Below are positions 17,263 through 26,468 of a stretch of 64,000 nucleotides of DNA, piece by piece (position 1 is the first letter of the stretch; each line of letters begins with the position of its first letter). Below the pieces are notes generated by a model, which saw only the letters and a list, made by a program, of their open reading frames with translations, did no database searches and was not told the DNA's origin. This stretch comes from UBA6522 sp965205045 (GTDB lineage Bacteria; Pseudomonadota; Gammaproteobacteria; Steroidobacterales; Rariloculaceae): assembly GCA_965205045.1 (NCBI GenBank), contig OZ242031.1, positions 2,232,001 through 2,296,000 of the forward strand. Reading direction: 5' to 3'. Position numbers and translations under genes: made by a program.

Positions 17263-18213
17263 ATGCACAGGCTGCTCGCGACCGCGGTCACGATTCTGTT
17301 GTCTGCCGCAGTCTGCGCCGACGACGAACCGCATAATCGATTCATCACACTGGGGACGATGGCTGGCCCGAATGCGGAAGCCGAAAGGTCACAACCCGCC
17401 AACCTGTTGGCGGTGAATGGCGATCTGTACTTCGTCGACGCCGGTGACGGCGCCATCGGCCAGCTCGCCAAGGCGGGATTCCGGTTGCAGGAAGTCGATG
17501 GACTCTTCATCAGCCACAACCATTTCGACCATACGGCGGGCGTGTTGGCCATTCTGGGCCTGCGAGCGCAGCTCAACGTGCATACGACGCTGAATGTCTT
17601 CGGTCCGCCCGGCACGCAGGAGTTCATCGGCGGCTTGCTCGCCGCAATGAAGCCGGCCATGGAAGCCGCCTTCGGCATGCCCGGCCAGACGTGGCGAGCG
17701 GTGGTGGAAGTCAGGGAGGTCGTGCACGGGGCAACCATCGAACTGGACGGCATGACCGTAAAGGTTGCCGAGAATACGCACTTCGCAATTCCCGAGGACA
17801 GCGGCCTGCCGGAGAAGGCCAAATCGCTGTCATTTCGATTCGATCTCGAGAACCGATCGATCGCCTTTTCCGGTGATACGGGGCCGAGCAAGGCATTGGA
17901 AGAACTGGCATCGGGAGCGGACCTCCTCATCAGCGAAATGATGGACATCGATGCCGTGCTGGCCTATATCCGGGCGGCCGATCCTGACATGCCACAGGCT
18001 CAGTTCGACGGCATCGAATGGCATCTTCGGGCCCACCATCTGCTCCCGCGCCAGGTCGGTGAACTGGCCTCCAACGCTGGCGTCGGCAAGGTCGTGGTGA
18101 CCCATATGTCTCCGCACGTGAGCAGCGACGCGATGGCGCAGGGGTACATCGGCGAGATCGGCGAAACCTACGATGGGGAAGTCATCATCGCCGACGATCT
18201 GGACAGCTTTTAG
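17263..18213 (+). CDS. Exported metallo-beta-lactamase-fold hydrolase
   Basis: A 316-residue MBL-fold enzyme. ATG at 17263 follows AGGAGAAGG closely and begins a clear signal peptide (MHRLLATAVTILLSAAVCA), so the mature protein is periplasmic or secreted. The zinc-binding signature SHNHFDHTAG is intact, with further metal residues in AFSGDTG and VVTHMS. The arrangement is that of the arylsulfatase/RNase Z-like hydrolase branch rather than true beta-lactamases. Its place between the FAH hydrolase and the MFS gene suggests it cleaves an ester, lactone or similar bond of the incoming substrate in the periplasm. Confidence 0.82.
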   Translation: MHRLLATAVTILLSAAVCADDEPHNRFITLGTMAGPNAEAERSQPANLLAVNGDLYFVDAGDGAIGQLAKAGFRLQEVDGLFISHNHFDHTAGVLAILGLRAQLNVHTTLNVFGPPGTQEFIGGLLAAMKPAMEAAFGMPGQTWRAVVEVREVVHGATIELDGMTVKVAENTHFAIPEDSGLPEKAKSLSFRFDLENRSIAFSGDTGPSKALEELASGADLLISEMMDIDAVLAYIRAADPDMPQAQFDGIEWHLRAHHLLPRQVGELASNAGVGKVVVTHMSPHVSSDAMAQGYIGEIGETYDGEVIIADDLDSF

Positions 18214-18249
18214 GCGACGGGCAGCCTTCCATACCGAAAAGGAACTGAC

Positions 18250-19446
18250 ATGAACACTTCAATGACGCAGCCTGGCGGTCAGACGGCAACCACCCTGCAT
18301 GGGGCCGTGCTGTTGATGGCGGCGGTCTTGCCCGTGATGGCCATCGTGTCGCTCGTGCCGGTGCTGCCGTTGTTGCTGGTTGAATTTTCCGGCGTGCCCG
18401 GCAGCGAATTTCTCGTGCCGATGGCGTTGACCATTCCCGCGCTGTGCGTGGCGGTCTTTTCTCCGCTGGCGGGCTGGTTGTCCGATCGTCTCGGGCGCAA
18501 ATCCGTGCTGATCGCAGCGCTGCTGGTTTACACCGGGCTCGGCCTGTTGCCGTGGTTCCTGGCAGACCTGAGACTGATCATTGCCAGCCGCGTCGGTCTC
18601 GGAATCGCCGAGGCCGCGATCATGACCGTGGCGACCGCAATGATTGGCGACTATTTCCACGGTGAAGTGCGGCAGCGCTGGATCGCCTTGCAGGTTGGCG
18701 TGGTCAGCCTGTCGGCCATTGTTCTGATTGCGGTTGGGGGCGCGCTCGGCGAAGCGCTGGGGTCGCGCGGGCCGTTCCTGCTGTACCTGCTGGCTCTACC
18801 CATTGCCGCCGTCGTTGCGGTGGTTCTGTTCGAGCCGGCCGTGCGCGAACACGCCACCGGAACTGGCGGGAAGCTGCCAATGGAACGGGTGCTGCCACTG
18901 TCGGCCATCACGCTCGGCGCCGCGGTGCTCTTCTACACGATCGTCGTGCAGCTCGGGCCGCTGCTGACCGATATCGGCGTGATGTCTCCAGCGGTCATTG
19001 GCGCGGCGGGCGCCGGCGTCAACCTCGGCCATGTCACCGGCTCCTACACATTTCACCGCTTGAAGTCATGGTCCGGCCCCGCGTTGCTTGTCGCCGGATT
19101 CGGCATCGCCGCCGTCGGTTACCTCGGGATCGGATTTTCCGATGACCTGCCAACCCGCCTGGGGGCGGCGTTCGTTGCGAGCGTTGGCGCCGGCATGCTG
19201 CTGCCTACCTTGCTGGCCTGGATTTTGCGTGAATTGCCGCCTGCTGTACGGGGCCGGGGAACCGGTTTCTGGACGGGCACGTTTTTCCTGGGTCAGTTCA
19301 TCGCGCCAATCGTGGCCGTCGCCTTGAGCGGGCAGCTCGGCGGGAGCCTGATCAACGTTATCTTCCTGTATTCCGGTCTTGCGGCAGTCGCTGCACTGAT
19401 CTCGGCGCATTTTGCGCGCAGGGGTGGAGCGAGCTTGCAGGCATGA
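18250..19446 (+). CDS. MFS transporter
   Basis: A 398-residue major facilitator protein with 12 predicted membrane helices. The diagnostic loop after helix 2 is perfect: GWLSDRLGRKSV. The start ATG at 18250 has AAAGGAACTGAC just upstream. Belongs to the drug/metabolite MFS branch; no charged residues specific to aromatic acid carriers are obvious. Last gene of the plus-strand run starting at 15194, 36 bases after the MBL hydrolase, so it could import the substrate or export a toxic intermediate. Confidence 0.8.
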   Translation: MNTSMTQPGGQTATTLHGAVLLMAAVLPVMAIVSLVPVLPLLLVEFSGVPGSEFLVPMALTIPALCVAVFSPLAGWLSDRLGRKSVLIAALLVYTGLGLLPWFLADLRLIIASRVGLGIAEAAIMTVATAMIGDYFHGEVRQRWIALQVGVVSLSAIVLIAVGGALGEALGSRGPFLLYLLALPIAAVVAVVLFEPAVREHATGTGGKLPMERVLPLSAITLGAAVLFYTIVVQLGPLLTDIGVMSPAVIGAAGAGVNLGHVTGSYTFHRLKSWSGPALLVAGFGIAAVGYLGIGFSDDLPTRLGAAFVASVGAGMLLPTLLAWILRELPPAVRGRGTGFWTGTFFLGQFIAPIVAVALSGQLGGSLINVIFLYSGLAAVAALISAHFARRGGASLQA

Positions 19447-19593
19447 TGACCGCCCCTGTCGCGGCCATGTATAGAATTTGTAAATGGAGTTCTATCGAAA
19501 TAAACGATTTTATTAATGGCTATGGTTGTGCTCAAATACACTTCGCGTCAGCGAGCGCGTAGCACGAACCAAGCGTGGTTCAGGAGGAATGTG

Positions 19594-21879
19594 ATGATGT
19601 CCAATCGAATCTCGACACTGGCCGCGAGCGCGCTGTCGCTCGGCGTTTTCTCCATGCCGGCGCACGCGCAACAGCAGGATGGCGCAATGCTGGAGGAAAT
19701 TGTGGTCACGGCGCAACGCAGGGAAACCAACCTGCAGGAAACGCCGATCGCCATCTCCGTAGTTACAGGCGCGCAACTGGAAGATTCCGAAGTTCGCCAC
19801 ATTTCGGACATCCTGGACGTCGCGCCGGGGGTGTCGTTTACCGGCATCGCCCCTAACCAGACATCATTCGGTCTGCGCGGCCTGATCACGACGGACGACT
19901 CTGCGGGAACCGACCAGTCTACGGGGGTCTTCATCGACGGCCTTTACATCGGCCGTACCATGATGCTCAACCAGAACCTCATCGACGTCGAACGTGTCGA
20001 AATCCTGCGAGGTCCCCAAGGCACGCTGTGGGGCCACAACACCGTTGGTGGCTCCATCAACATCATTACCGGCGATCCAACCGACGAATTTTCCGGCGAC
20101 GTCAGAGCGACTGCGGGCAGCTTCGGCAGAAAGGATATTTCCGGGCGCATCGCTGGACCGTTGTCGGATTCACTGCGGGGCCAGATCGTCGTCGCTTCCG
20201 AAACGACCGATGGCTACATCACGAATCTCGATACCGGAAACACCCTGGATCGAAAAGACGTTTTCTCTACTCGCGCCAAGTTGCTCTGGGATCCGGCAGA
20301 CAATCTGCGTGTGAAATTCATCACGAGCTGGGAACGAAACAATACCAACGGTTATGGCCATGTATGGTACTCCGTCCGCGAGTCTGCCTCCGGGATGACG
20401 CCGCTCATCGATTTGCCGACATTACAGGAAGAAGGAACCGAAACCCGCGTGTTTTCGGATGGGTCGTTCGACAATGACGCGTTCGCGAGTAGCCTCCAGA
20501 TTGATCTGAACCTGGAAAACGGTATGGTTCTGACGAGCCAGACCGGCTACATCGATTACAGTGGCAGAATGGTCGATTATTCGTTTTTTCCGGTCCCCAG
20601 AGCGCTGGGTTCCATCAAGAGAGACGGATTCGATGATTTCAATAGCATGAGCCAGGAATTACGGCTTGCGGGCGATCCATCCGGTCGTCTTATCTGGCAA
20701 GTCGGGGCGTATGTCTACGTGGATGACACTTCCAAGGTGGAAGACTGGAGACAAACGTCGGCTGTGCCATTCAGTTTCGCTGGCGCGGCATTGGGCTATT
20801 TTCCTCCGAGGAATAATGGTCAGCTTTTGACGCAGGTCGTTGAAACGAATAGCTCTGCCGTGTTTGGACAGGGCACCTGGGCCGTCAACGACAACTTGAA
20901 TGTGACGCTTGGCGGGCGCTTTACAACGGTCGAGAAGGCTTCAGTCATTGACAACGAAGGGCAGTATTCAGGGGCGCTGCTTATCGATGCGCCAGGTTTC
21001 ACGTCTGATGCCAGCACATCCTGGAGTGATTTTACGCCCAAACTGATTATCGACTTTCCCATGGAAGACGTTGGAGGATTCAACAGCGTCATGCCCTACA
21101 TCTCGGTGGCCAATGGCTGGAAGTCCGGCAGTTACGGGCAGAGCCCGACGCTCGCGGAAGCCTCCGAGCCGTTTCGGCCGGAGGAGGCATGGAATTCCGA
21201 GGTTGGTATCAAGACAGTGTTCTGGGACAACCGGGCGCGTTTCAACGCCACGCTGTTCCAAACAGACTACACGGACTTGCAGGTGATCAGTGTTCGCATC
21301 GAGGGCGCCGGCACCATTACCGAGAACGCGGACTCGAAGATCGATGGGCTGGAACTGGACACGTATGTTTCACTTTCCGACTGGTTGGACATTTTCGCGA
21401 CGTTTACGAGTTACGATTCCAAATACGCAGATGACGCTACATTTGAAGGCAACCCCATTGGCGGGAACCATACCGTATACACGCCGGAAACCACCTGGTC
21501 GCTGGGCTCAGCCATGACCTGGGACATGGCAAATGGCATGAGCCTGAGCGCGAACATCAACCACTCCTTCAAGGATGTCATATTCGATAATCCGAACAAC
21601 AATCGATTCAACGCGCATCCGGGCGCCCAGAAATATACCGAACGCTCGATTCTCAACGCCAACGTCGCAGTTGCGTGGGACAATCTGGAGATTTCTGTCT
21701 GGGGCCGAAATCTGACGGATCACGTATACGTAATCGACGCCGCGCCCTTTGGCTCGTTCTGGACGACCCATATTGCCGACGTTGGATCCTTGGGGGGACC
21801 GGTCGGCGGCACACTCACGGGGCCGAGAGGCGCGCCGCGAAGTTACGGCGTCACGCTCAACTGGGCGTTTGGAAGCTAG
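19594..21879 (+). CDS. TonB-dependent outer-membrane receptor
   Basis: A 761-residue receptor. ATG at 19594 lies 6 bases after AGGAGG and starts a signal peptide ending near MPAHAQQ; the longer frame from 19516 is untranslated leader. The TonB box is LEEIVVTAQRR, followed by the plug domain (SFGLRGLIT, VFIDGLYIGR, ILRGPQGTLWGHNTVGGSIN) and a 22-strand barrel ending at WAFGS. The plug style is that of the family common in marine and sphingomonad degraders, often for non-siderophore substrates. Neighbouring catabolic genes suggest uptake of the pathway substrate. An AT-rich 150-base leader precedes it, so it probably has its own promoter. Confidence 0.9.
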   Translation: MMSNRISTLAASALSLGVFSMPAHAQQQDGAMLEEIVVTAQRRETNLQETPIAISVVTGAQLEDSEVRHISDILDVAPGVSFTGIAPNQTSFGLRGLITTDDSAGTDQSTGVFIDGLYIGRTMMLNQNLIDVERVEILRGPQGTLWGHNTVGGSINIITGDPTDEFSGDVRATAGSFGRKDISGRIAGPLSDSLRGQIVVASETTDGYITNLDTGNTLDRKDVFSTRAKLLWDPADNLRVKFITSWERNNTNGYGHVWYSVRESASGMTPLIDLPTLQEEGTETRVFSDGSFDNDAFASSLQIDLNLENGMVLTSQTGYIDYSGRMVDYSFFPVPRALGSIKRDGFDDFNSMSQELRLAGDPSGRLIWQVGAYVYVDDTSKVEDWRQTSAVPFSFAGAALGYFPPRNNGQLLTQVVETNSSAVFGQGTWAVNDNLNVTLGGRFTTVEKASVIDNEGQYSGALLIDAPGFTSDASTSWSDFTPKLIIDFPMEDVGGFNSVMPYISVANGWKSGSYGQSPTLAEASEPFRPEEAWNSEVGIKTVFWDNRARFNATLFQTDYTDLQVISVRIEGAGTITENADSKIDGLELDTYVSLSDWLDIFATFTSYDSKYADDATFEGNPIGGNHTVYTPETTWSLGSAMTWDMANGMSLSANINHSFKDVIFDNPNNNRFNAHPGAQKYTERSILNANVAVAWDNLEISVWGRNLTDHVYVIDAAPFGSFWTTHIADVGSLGGPVGGTLTGPRGAPRSYGVTLNWAFGS

Positions 21880-21924
21880 CTACGGTCGAATACCCAGTGC
21901 CACAGCGGCCGTGACAATCTCGGC

Positions 21925-22851
21925 CTAAACGCCAACGATGGCGTTGGGGTCGTTCGCGACCTCAATCAGCAACCGGCGCAGCCACTTCTGGCCCTGGTCG
22001 TCGACGCGCGCGGAGTGGTACTGCATCATCAGACGCATCAACGGGAATTCGATGGGCATCGGCGCAATCTTCAGAGGCATCATGGGCGCAAAAATCCGCG
22101 CCAGGCGTTCCTGCATCACGGCGATGCGGTTGGTTCCAAGCAGCAGCCACGGGACCGCCGAGAAGTAGGGGGCGTAGATAGCCACCTTGCGCGTGAAATC
22201 CATCGCGGCCAGGTTGCGTTCCGTAAATGAGGGCAGCCGCGATGGCCCGACAGTGACAGCGACGTGCCTCAGGTCGAAGAATGCTTCCGCCGAAATTTCC
22301 TCATTGAAGGCCGGGTTCTCTTCCCAGCCCACCACCACGTGCGTCTCCTCGAATACCAGTTCGGCGGGATGATTGTCTGCCAGGTATTCTTCGGGCACCA
22401 GCGCCAGATCCATCTCGCCGCGATCGAACTCGGCAGTCAGGGACTGCTCCGGCAACCGGATATCCATGCCCACGTCAGGCGCGACACGCCGCAGTCTGGT
22501 GACCACCGGGTTCACCAGAACCGTGGTGATGTAGTCGGAAGCCATCAACTGGAAGATTCGCTCGGACCGCGAAGGGTCGAACTCGGACGACATCGAAATC
22601 AGGCTGTTCGCTTCTTCGAGTATGCGTTTGACTTTCGGCGCCAGACTCTGAGCGTACGATGTAGGGATCATCCGTTTGCCGTGCAGGACAAGCAGGTCAT
22701 CCCCGAAGTATTCGCGAAGCCGGCCCAATGCCGCGCTGGCCGCAGGTTGGCTGAGGTGCATGCGCTCCGCTGCCCGCGAAACACTGTGCTCCTCCATCAG
22801 GATGTCCAGCGCAACCAGCAGATTGAGGTCCAGACCCTTGAGCCGCATCAT
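21925..22851 (-). CDS. LysR-family transcriptional regulator
   Basis: A 308-residue LysR-type regulator. The N-terminal winged helix-turn-helix is clear: LNLLVALDILMEEHSVSRAA then LSQPAASAALGRLREYFGDDLL; the C-terminal 210 residues form the periplasmic-binding-like inducer domain (NodD/LinR-like by the phrase DLNLLVALD). Its start overlaps the stop of the upstream FAH gene (22848-22851), so it is translated from the same message as that enzyme, which is unusual for a LysR protein, normally divergent from its target. It is the only regulator seen in the catabolic cluster and so the best candidate for its control. Confidence 0.88.
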   Translation of the reverse strand: MMRLKGLDLNLLVALDILMEEHSVSRAAERMHLSQPAASAALGRLREYFGDDLLVLHGKRMIPTSYAQSLAPKVKRILEEANSLISMSSEFDPSRSERIFQLMASDYITTVLVNPVVTRLRRVAPDVGMDIRLPEQSLTAEFDRGEMDLALVPEEYLADNHPAELVFEETHVVVGWEENPAFNEEISAEAFFDLRHVAVTVGPSRLPSFTERNLAAMDFTRKVAIYAPYFSAVPWLLLGTNRIAVMQERLARIFAPMMPLKIAPMPIEFPLMRLMMQYHSARVDDQGQKWLRRLLIEVANDPNAIVGV

Positions 22852-23819
22852 CCGGTCCTGTGCTCGATCACGCGTTGATCGATGGCGCCGAACACGCTCG
22901 GGGCGCCCGGTTGACGCGCCTCCATGAACAGGTGGTCGCCAAACTTCATGTAGGCGGTTTTCGGTTCGCCCTCATCCAGCATTTCCAGGCCGCGCCGCTC
23001 GGCGATGCAGGAGGAACCCACGTTCCTGATGTCCGTGTTCGAGATCGTTCCCCCGCCGATAATCGTCCCGGAACACAGCGGTCTCGTCGCGGCGGCATGG
23101 GCGATCAGTTCGTGAAACCCATCGCTCATCGCGCCGGTTTCCACCCTGCCAAAGGAGTTGCCGTTCCACTTGACGACAAGCGTCATGTGAACCCGGCCGT
23201 CCGCCCATCGATCTCCCAGTTCATCCGGCGTTACGGCAAAGGGCGCCATCGAACACGGGGGCTTGGCCAGGACCCAGCCGAAGCCCGTTTTCATTTCCAG
23301 CGGAGCGATTCTGCGCAGTGACCAGTCGTTGATCTGCACGAGTAACCGGATATGCCTCATCGCCTGCGCGGCGCTGACGCCCATGGGGACATCGTCGACG
23401 ACGACGCCCAGCTCCCCTTCAAAGTCGATCCCGTCGCGTTCGTCCACGAACGGGATGTCATCCGTGGGGCCGTAAAACAGATGGGACATGCCCTGGTACA
23501 TGAGCGGCTTGTCGTGCTCGATCGGATCCATGTTGAACGCCCGCTGCATCAGTTCGCCATGACTCTCGTACGCCGATGCGTCAAGCCATTGCCATGTCCG
23601 GCGCAGCGGCGCGGCAAGCTCGAGGCTGCCGGCGTTGTCGCCTTCACCACGCTTTAGTCGCCGCGCCAGCGCATCAAGTTCTTCGCTCGCGCCGGACCAG
23701 TCCTCAATTGCATTGCGCAGGGTCCGGACACCGCCGGGCTTGAGGAATCGCGCGCCATCCGGGGAGACGACGATCAAGGCGCCGTCGGGGGTTCCGTTGA
23801 ATACGGTCGCCAGTCTCAT
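22848..23819 (-). CDS. Fumarylacetoacetate hydrolase family protein (FAH copy 3)
   Basis: A 323-residue FAH-fold protein of the shorter two-domain type (MRLATVFNGTPDGALIVV). The metal-binding strand is DFEGELGVVVDD and the loop SGTIIGGGTISN replaces the usual TGTPxGVG, as in the fumarylacetoacetase branch related to tyrosine and gentisate degradation. It lies between the cyclase-family gene and the LysR gene in a minus-strand run, with an ATGA overlap with the latter. A third FAH-type enzyme implies several hydrolytic or decarboxylation steps in the pathway. Confidence 0.83.
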   Translation of the reverse strand: MRLATVFNGTPDGALIVVSPDGARFLKPGGVRTLRNAIEDWSGASEELDALARRLKRGEGDNAGSLELAAPLRRTWQWLDASAYESHGELMQRAFNMDPIEHDKPLMYQGMSHLFYGPTDDIPFVDERDGIDFEGELGVVVDDVPMGVSAAQAMRHIRLLVQINDWSLRRIAPLEMKTGFGWVLAKPPCSMAPFAVTPDELGDRWADGRVHMTLVVKWNGNSFGRVETGAMSDGFHELIAHAAATRPLCSGTIIGGGTISNTDIRNVGSSCIAERRGLEMLDEGEPKTAYMKFGDHLFMEARQPGAPSVFGAIDQRVIEHRTG

Positions 23820-23884
23820 GGGCTCAGCGCGTCAGCCGGTCCCGGCTGCCCGGTTGGATCCACCATCGCCCGAACCGTGAACGG

Positions 23885-24664
23885 CTACTCATCGAAAATC
23901 GCAACGGCGCGCGTCCACCCGGCCGAGGCGCCCCGGATCTTGTGAGGAAAGCAGCTCACGGTAAAGCCGGACGGCGGCAGCGCTTCGAGGTTGTGCAATT
24001 TCTCCAGGTGGCAATAGCCGATGTCCCGGCCCGCCTTGTGACCCTCCCAGATCAGCGACGTATCGCCAGTCTCCTCCACCTTTTTCGCCGTATGCGAGAA
24101 CGGCGCATCCCAGGACCAGGCATCGGTTCCGGTGACGCGAACGCCCTGCTCCAGCAGGTACATCGTGGCCTCGTATCCCATCCCGCAGCCGATGTTCACA
24201 AATTCGGGGTCGCCGATCGCCTTGCCCGCCGCCGTGTTGACAAGCACGATGTCCAGCCGGTTCAGCGTCACCCCGACGCGTTGCAATTCGGCCTCGACTT
24301 CCTTCGCGGTGACCACATGACCGTTGGGAAAGTGCCGAAAGTCCAGCTTGACGCCGGGCCTGAAGCACCAGTCCAGCGGCACCTCGTCGATGGTGATGGC
24401 GCGGTCGCCTCCGTCCATGGTGGGGTGAAAGTGCAAGGGCGCGTCGAGATGGGTGCCATTGTGGGTCGAGAGCGTGACCGTTTCCACCGCTGCGAAGCCT
24501 TCCCCGCCCGGAAAGTCGTCCGCTTCAACGCCGGAAAAGAAGGTCTGGGCCTCCGGGACGGTTTCCGCGTGGCGCTTGTATTCGATCCTGGGCCGCATGA
24601 AGGGCGGATCGGAGATGACATCGTTTTCCAGGTAAATCGAAAGATCGACGAAGCGGCGGGTCAT
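23885..24664 (-). CDS. Cyclase / kynurenine-formamidase-like hydrolase
   Basis: A 259-residue protein of the cyclase family (KynB-like). ATG at 24664 (MTRRFVDLSIY) follows AGGAGGTCGCC; 40 upstream residues in frame are discarded as non-conserved. The metal-binding family motif HNGTHLDAPLHFHP is intact, and LVNTAAGK and GTDAWSWD match the C-terminal half. Members hydrolyse amide or lactone-like bonds with a divalent metal. First gene of the run cyclase, FAH copy 3, LysR. In this context it may open a lactone or remove a formyl group; true kynurenine metabolism is not supported by any other gene here. Confidence 0.82.
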   Translation of the reverse strand: MTRRFVDLSIYLENDVISDPPFMRPRIEYKRHAETVPEAQTFFSGVEADDFPGGEGFAAVETVTLSTHNGTHLDAPLHFHPTMDGGDRAITIDEVPLDWCFRPGVKLDFRHFPNGHVVTAKEVEAELQRVGVTLNRLDIVLVNTAAGKAIGDPEFVNIGCGMGYEATMYLLEQGVRVTGTDAWSWDAPFSHTAKKVEETGDTSLIWEGHKAGRDIGYCHLEKLHNLEALPPSGFTVSCFPHKIRGASAGWTRAVAIFDE

Positions 24665-24871
24665 GGCGACCTCCTGCGGTGACATGGCTGCACGGCCCCA
24701 AAGGCATCTTACCAAAGATGGAACTGGACCAACCGACCCCGCTACAGCGACGCGCCTTCGAACTGCCCGACGTCGATCCGGCAAGAATGTTCCCTGTACG
24801 CGTCCAGGTTGAATAACGCTAACCGACTGAAACGATTACACTATCCGACAAATCGGCGTGTGAAGTTCGGA

Positions 24872-26392
24872 CTAGCTGTCCTTGCCGATCAGTCGCTTCA
24901 GCGGAACCGACGCGATCGCCAGAACCAGCCCGATGCCCACCGAGGTCAGCACGATCTGCGTGTACAGTCCGGGCATCGTCTCTATCGCGTCGGCACGGAA
25001 CTCGCCCGCGATGAGGCCTGCCAGGATGGCTCCCAGGGAGGCCGCCAGGAACCACGCCCCCATCATCTGGCCCACATAGCGTCTTGGCGACAGTTTCGTG
25101 ACGGCGCTCAGGCCCACCGGGCTCAGTGCCAGCTCGCCCATCGTATGAAGCAGGTAGGTGAAGATGAGCCAGGTTGGCAGTACCGTATCGCCTTGAACGA
25201 CCAGTTGGGCGGCAAAGATCATCACTGCGAACCCCAGCCCGAGCATGATGAGGCCCATGGCCATCTTGAGAATCGGATTGGGATCCAGCTTGCGCGTGGC
25301 CAGGGCCAGCCAGAGCATGGAATAGAGTGGCGCCAGAATGAGGATGAACCCCGCGTTCAGCGACTGGAACCAGGTTGCAGGCACCGTAAAGTTGCCGAAA
25401 TCGCGGACCGTATAGCGCTCGGCGAAGAGGTTGAGGGATGAACCCGCCTGCTCGAATCCGGCCCAGAACACCGTCGCCGCGAAGATCAGCACGGCGATGA
25501 CGATCACCCGGCCACGCTCTGCGGAGTTCAGTCCACCAAGGCCGAGGACGTAGGCAAAAAAGGCTGCGGTGACAAGAACGATGGCGTAGCTGGCGTTTTG
25601 GGAAAGGCTGACCGCGTCGTATCGAATCAGGCCCGTCAATCCGCCGATCAGAAGTATCCCGACCACTGCAAGCGCCGCCGACACGCCAAGCCAGGCGCGG
25701 CGCTTGTATGCGGCATCGTCACCGGCGATACGCGCTGGCTCTAGGCCGGCGGAGCCCATGTGTTTGCGGGTCAGCGCGAACTGGATCAGCCCGAACAGCA
25801 TGCCGACACCCGCCGCGGCGAACCCGTAGTGCCAGTTCTCCGTCGCCAGCCAGCCGCAGGCCAGCGGACCCAAGAACGCGCCCACGTTGATGCCCATGTA
25901 GTAGATGGTGAAGCCGCCGTCGCGCCGCGGATCGCCCGGCTGGTACAGCTCGCCGACGACCGCGCTGATGTTCGGCTTGAGCAGTCCGGTGCCCAGCGCG
26001 ATCAGCACCAGTCCCAGGAAGAACGTCGGGACGCCGGGAATGGCGAGCGTGAAGTGCCCGCTCATGATGACGATGCCGCCGTACCAGATCGCGCGCTGGG
26101 CGCCCAGCAGCCGGTCGGCCATCCAGCCGCCGGGCAGGGACAGCAGGTAGACCGCGGCGGTATACAGTCCGTAGATCGCCACGGCGGTCTGATCGGTCAA
26201 TCCCATCCCGCCGTCCTGGATGGCCGCGACCATGAACAGCACCAGCAGTGCCCTCATGCCGTAGTAGCTGAATCGTTCCCACATCTCCGTCATGAAGAGC
26301 GTGAGAAGGCCGCGCGGGTGTCCGACCCATGTGGCTTCCGGTTGCGGGGGCAATGTCGCGGCACCGGCCGTTTGAGCTGGAGGTGGTGTCAT
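24872..26392 (-). CDS. POT/PTR-family proton-coupled peptide transporter
   Basis: A 506-residue proton-dependent oligopeptide transporter with about 14 hydrophobic segments. The family proton-coupling motif is visible near the N-terminus as EMWERFSYYGMRALL (ExxERFxYY), followed by YYMGINVGAFLGPLACGW, the PTR2 signature region. Imports di- or tripeptides across the inner membrane. The C-terminal 60 residues have a diverged, truncated second copy at 7406-7610. It is not obviously part of the catabolic cluster; it starts 72 bases before the tatC 3' end. Confidence 0.88.
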   Translation of the reverse strand: MTPPPAQTAGAATLPPQPEATWVGHPRGLLTLFMTEMWERFSYYGMRALLVLFMVAAIQDGGMGLTDQTAVAIYGLYTAAVYLLSLPGGWMADRLLGAQRAIWYGGIVIMSGHFTLAIPGVPTFFLGLVLIALGTGLLKPNISAVVGELYQPGDPRRDGGFTIYYMGINVGAFLGPLACGWLATENWHYGFAAAGVGMLFGLIQFALTRKHMGSAGLEPARIAGDDAAYKRRAWLGVSAALAVVGILLIGGLTGLIRYDAVSLSQNASYAIVLVTAAFFAYVLGLGGLNSAERGRVIVIAVLIFAATVFWAGFEQAGSSLNLFAERYTVRDFGNFTVPATWFQSLNAGFILILAPLYSMLWLALATRKLDPNPILKMAMGLIMLGLGFAVMIFAAQLVVQGDTVLPTWLIFTYLLHTMGELALSPVGLSAVTKLSPRRYVGQMMGAWFLAASLGAILAGLIAGEFRADAIETMPGLYTQIVLTSVGIGLVLAIASVPLKRLIGKDS

Positions 26393-26468
26393 CCTGGCTA
26401 TTCTCCCAAAGGCGATGTCATCCCGAAGGTGGCGTTATGCCGAATGCGGCGCCAACCCCAATACGGCG

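Noticed and set aside
8311..24664. Assignment of the cluster to gentisate or kynurenine degradation
   Set aside because: FAH hydrolases and a cyclase-family enzyme suggest it, but there is no cupin gentisate dioxygenase, kynureninase or 3-hydroxyanthranilate dioxygenase in the window.
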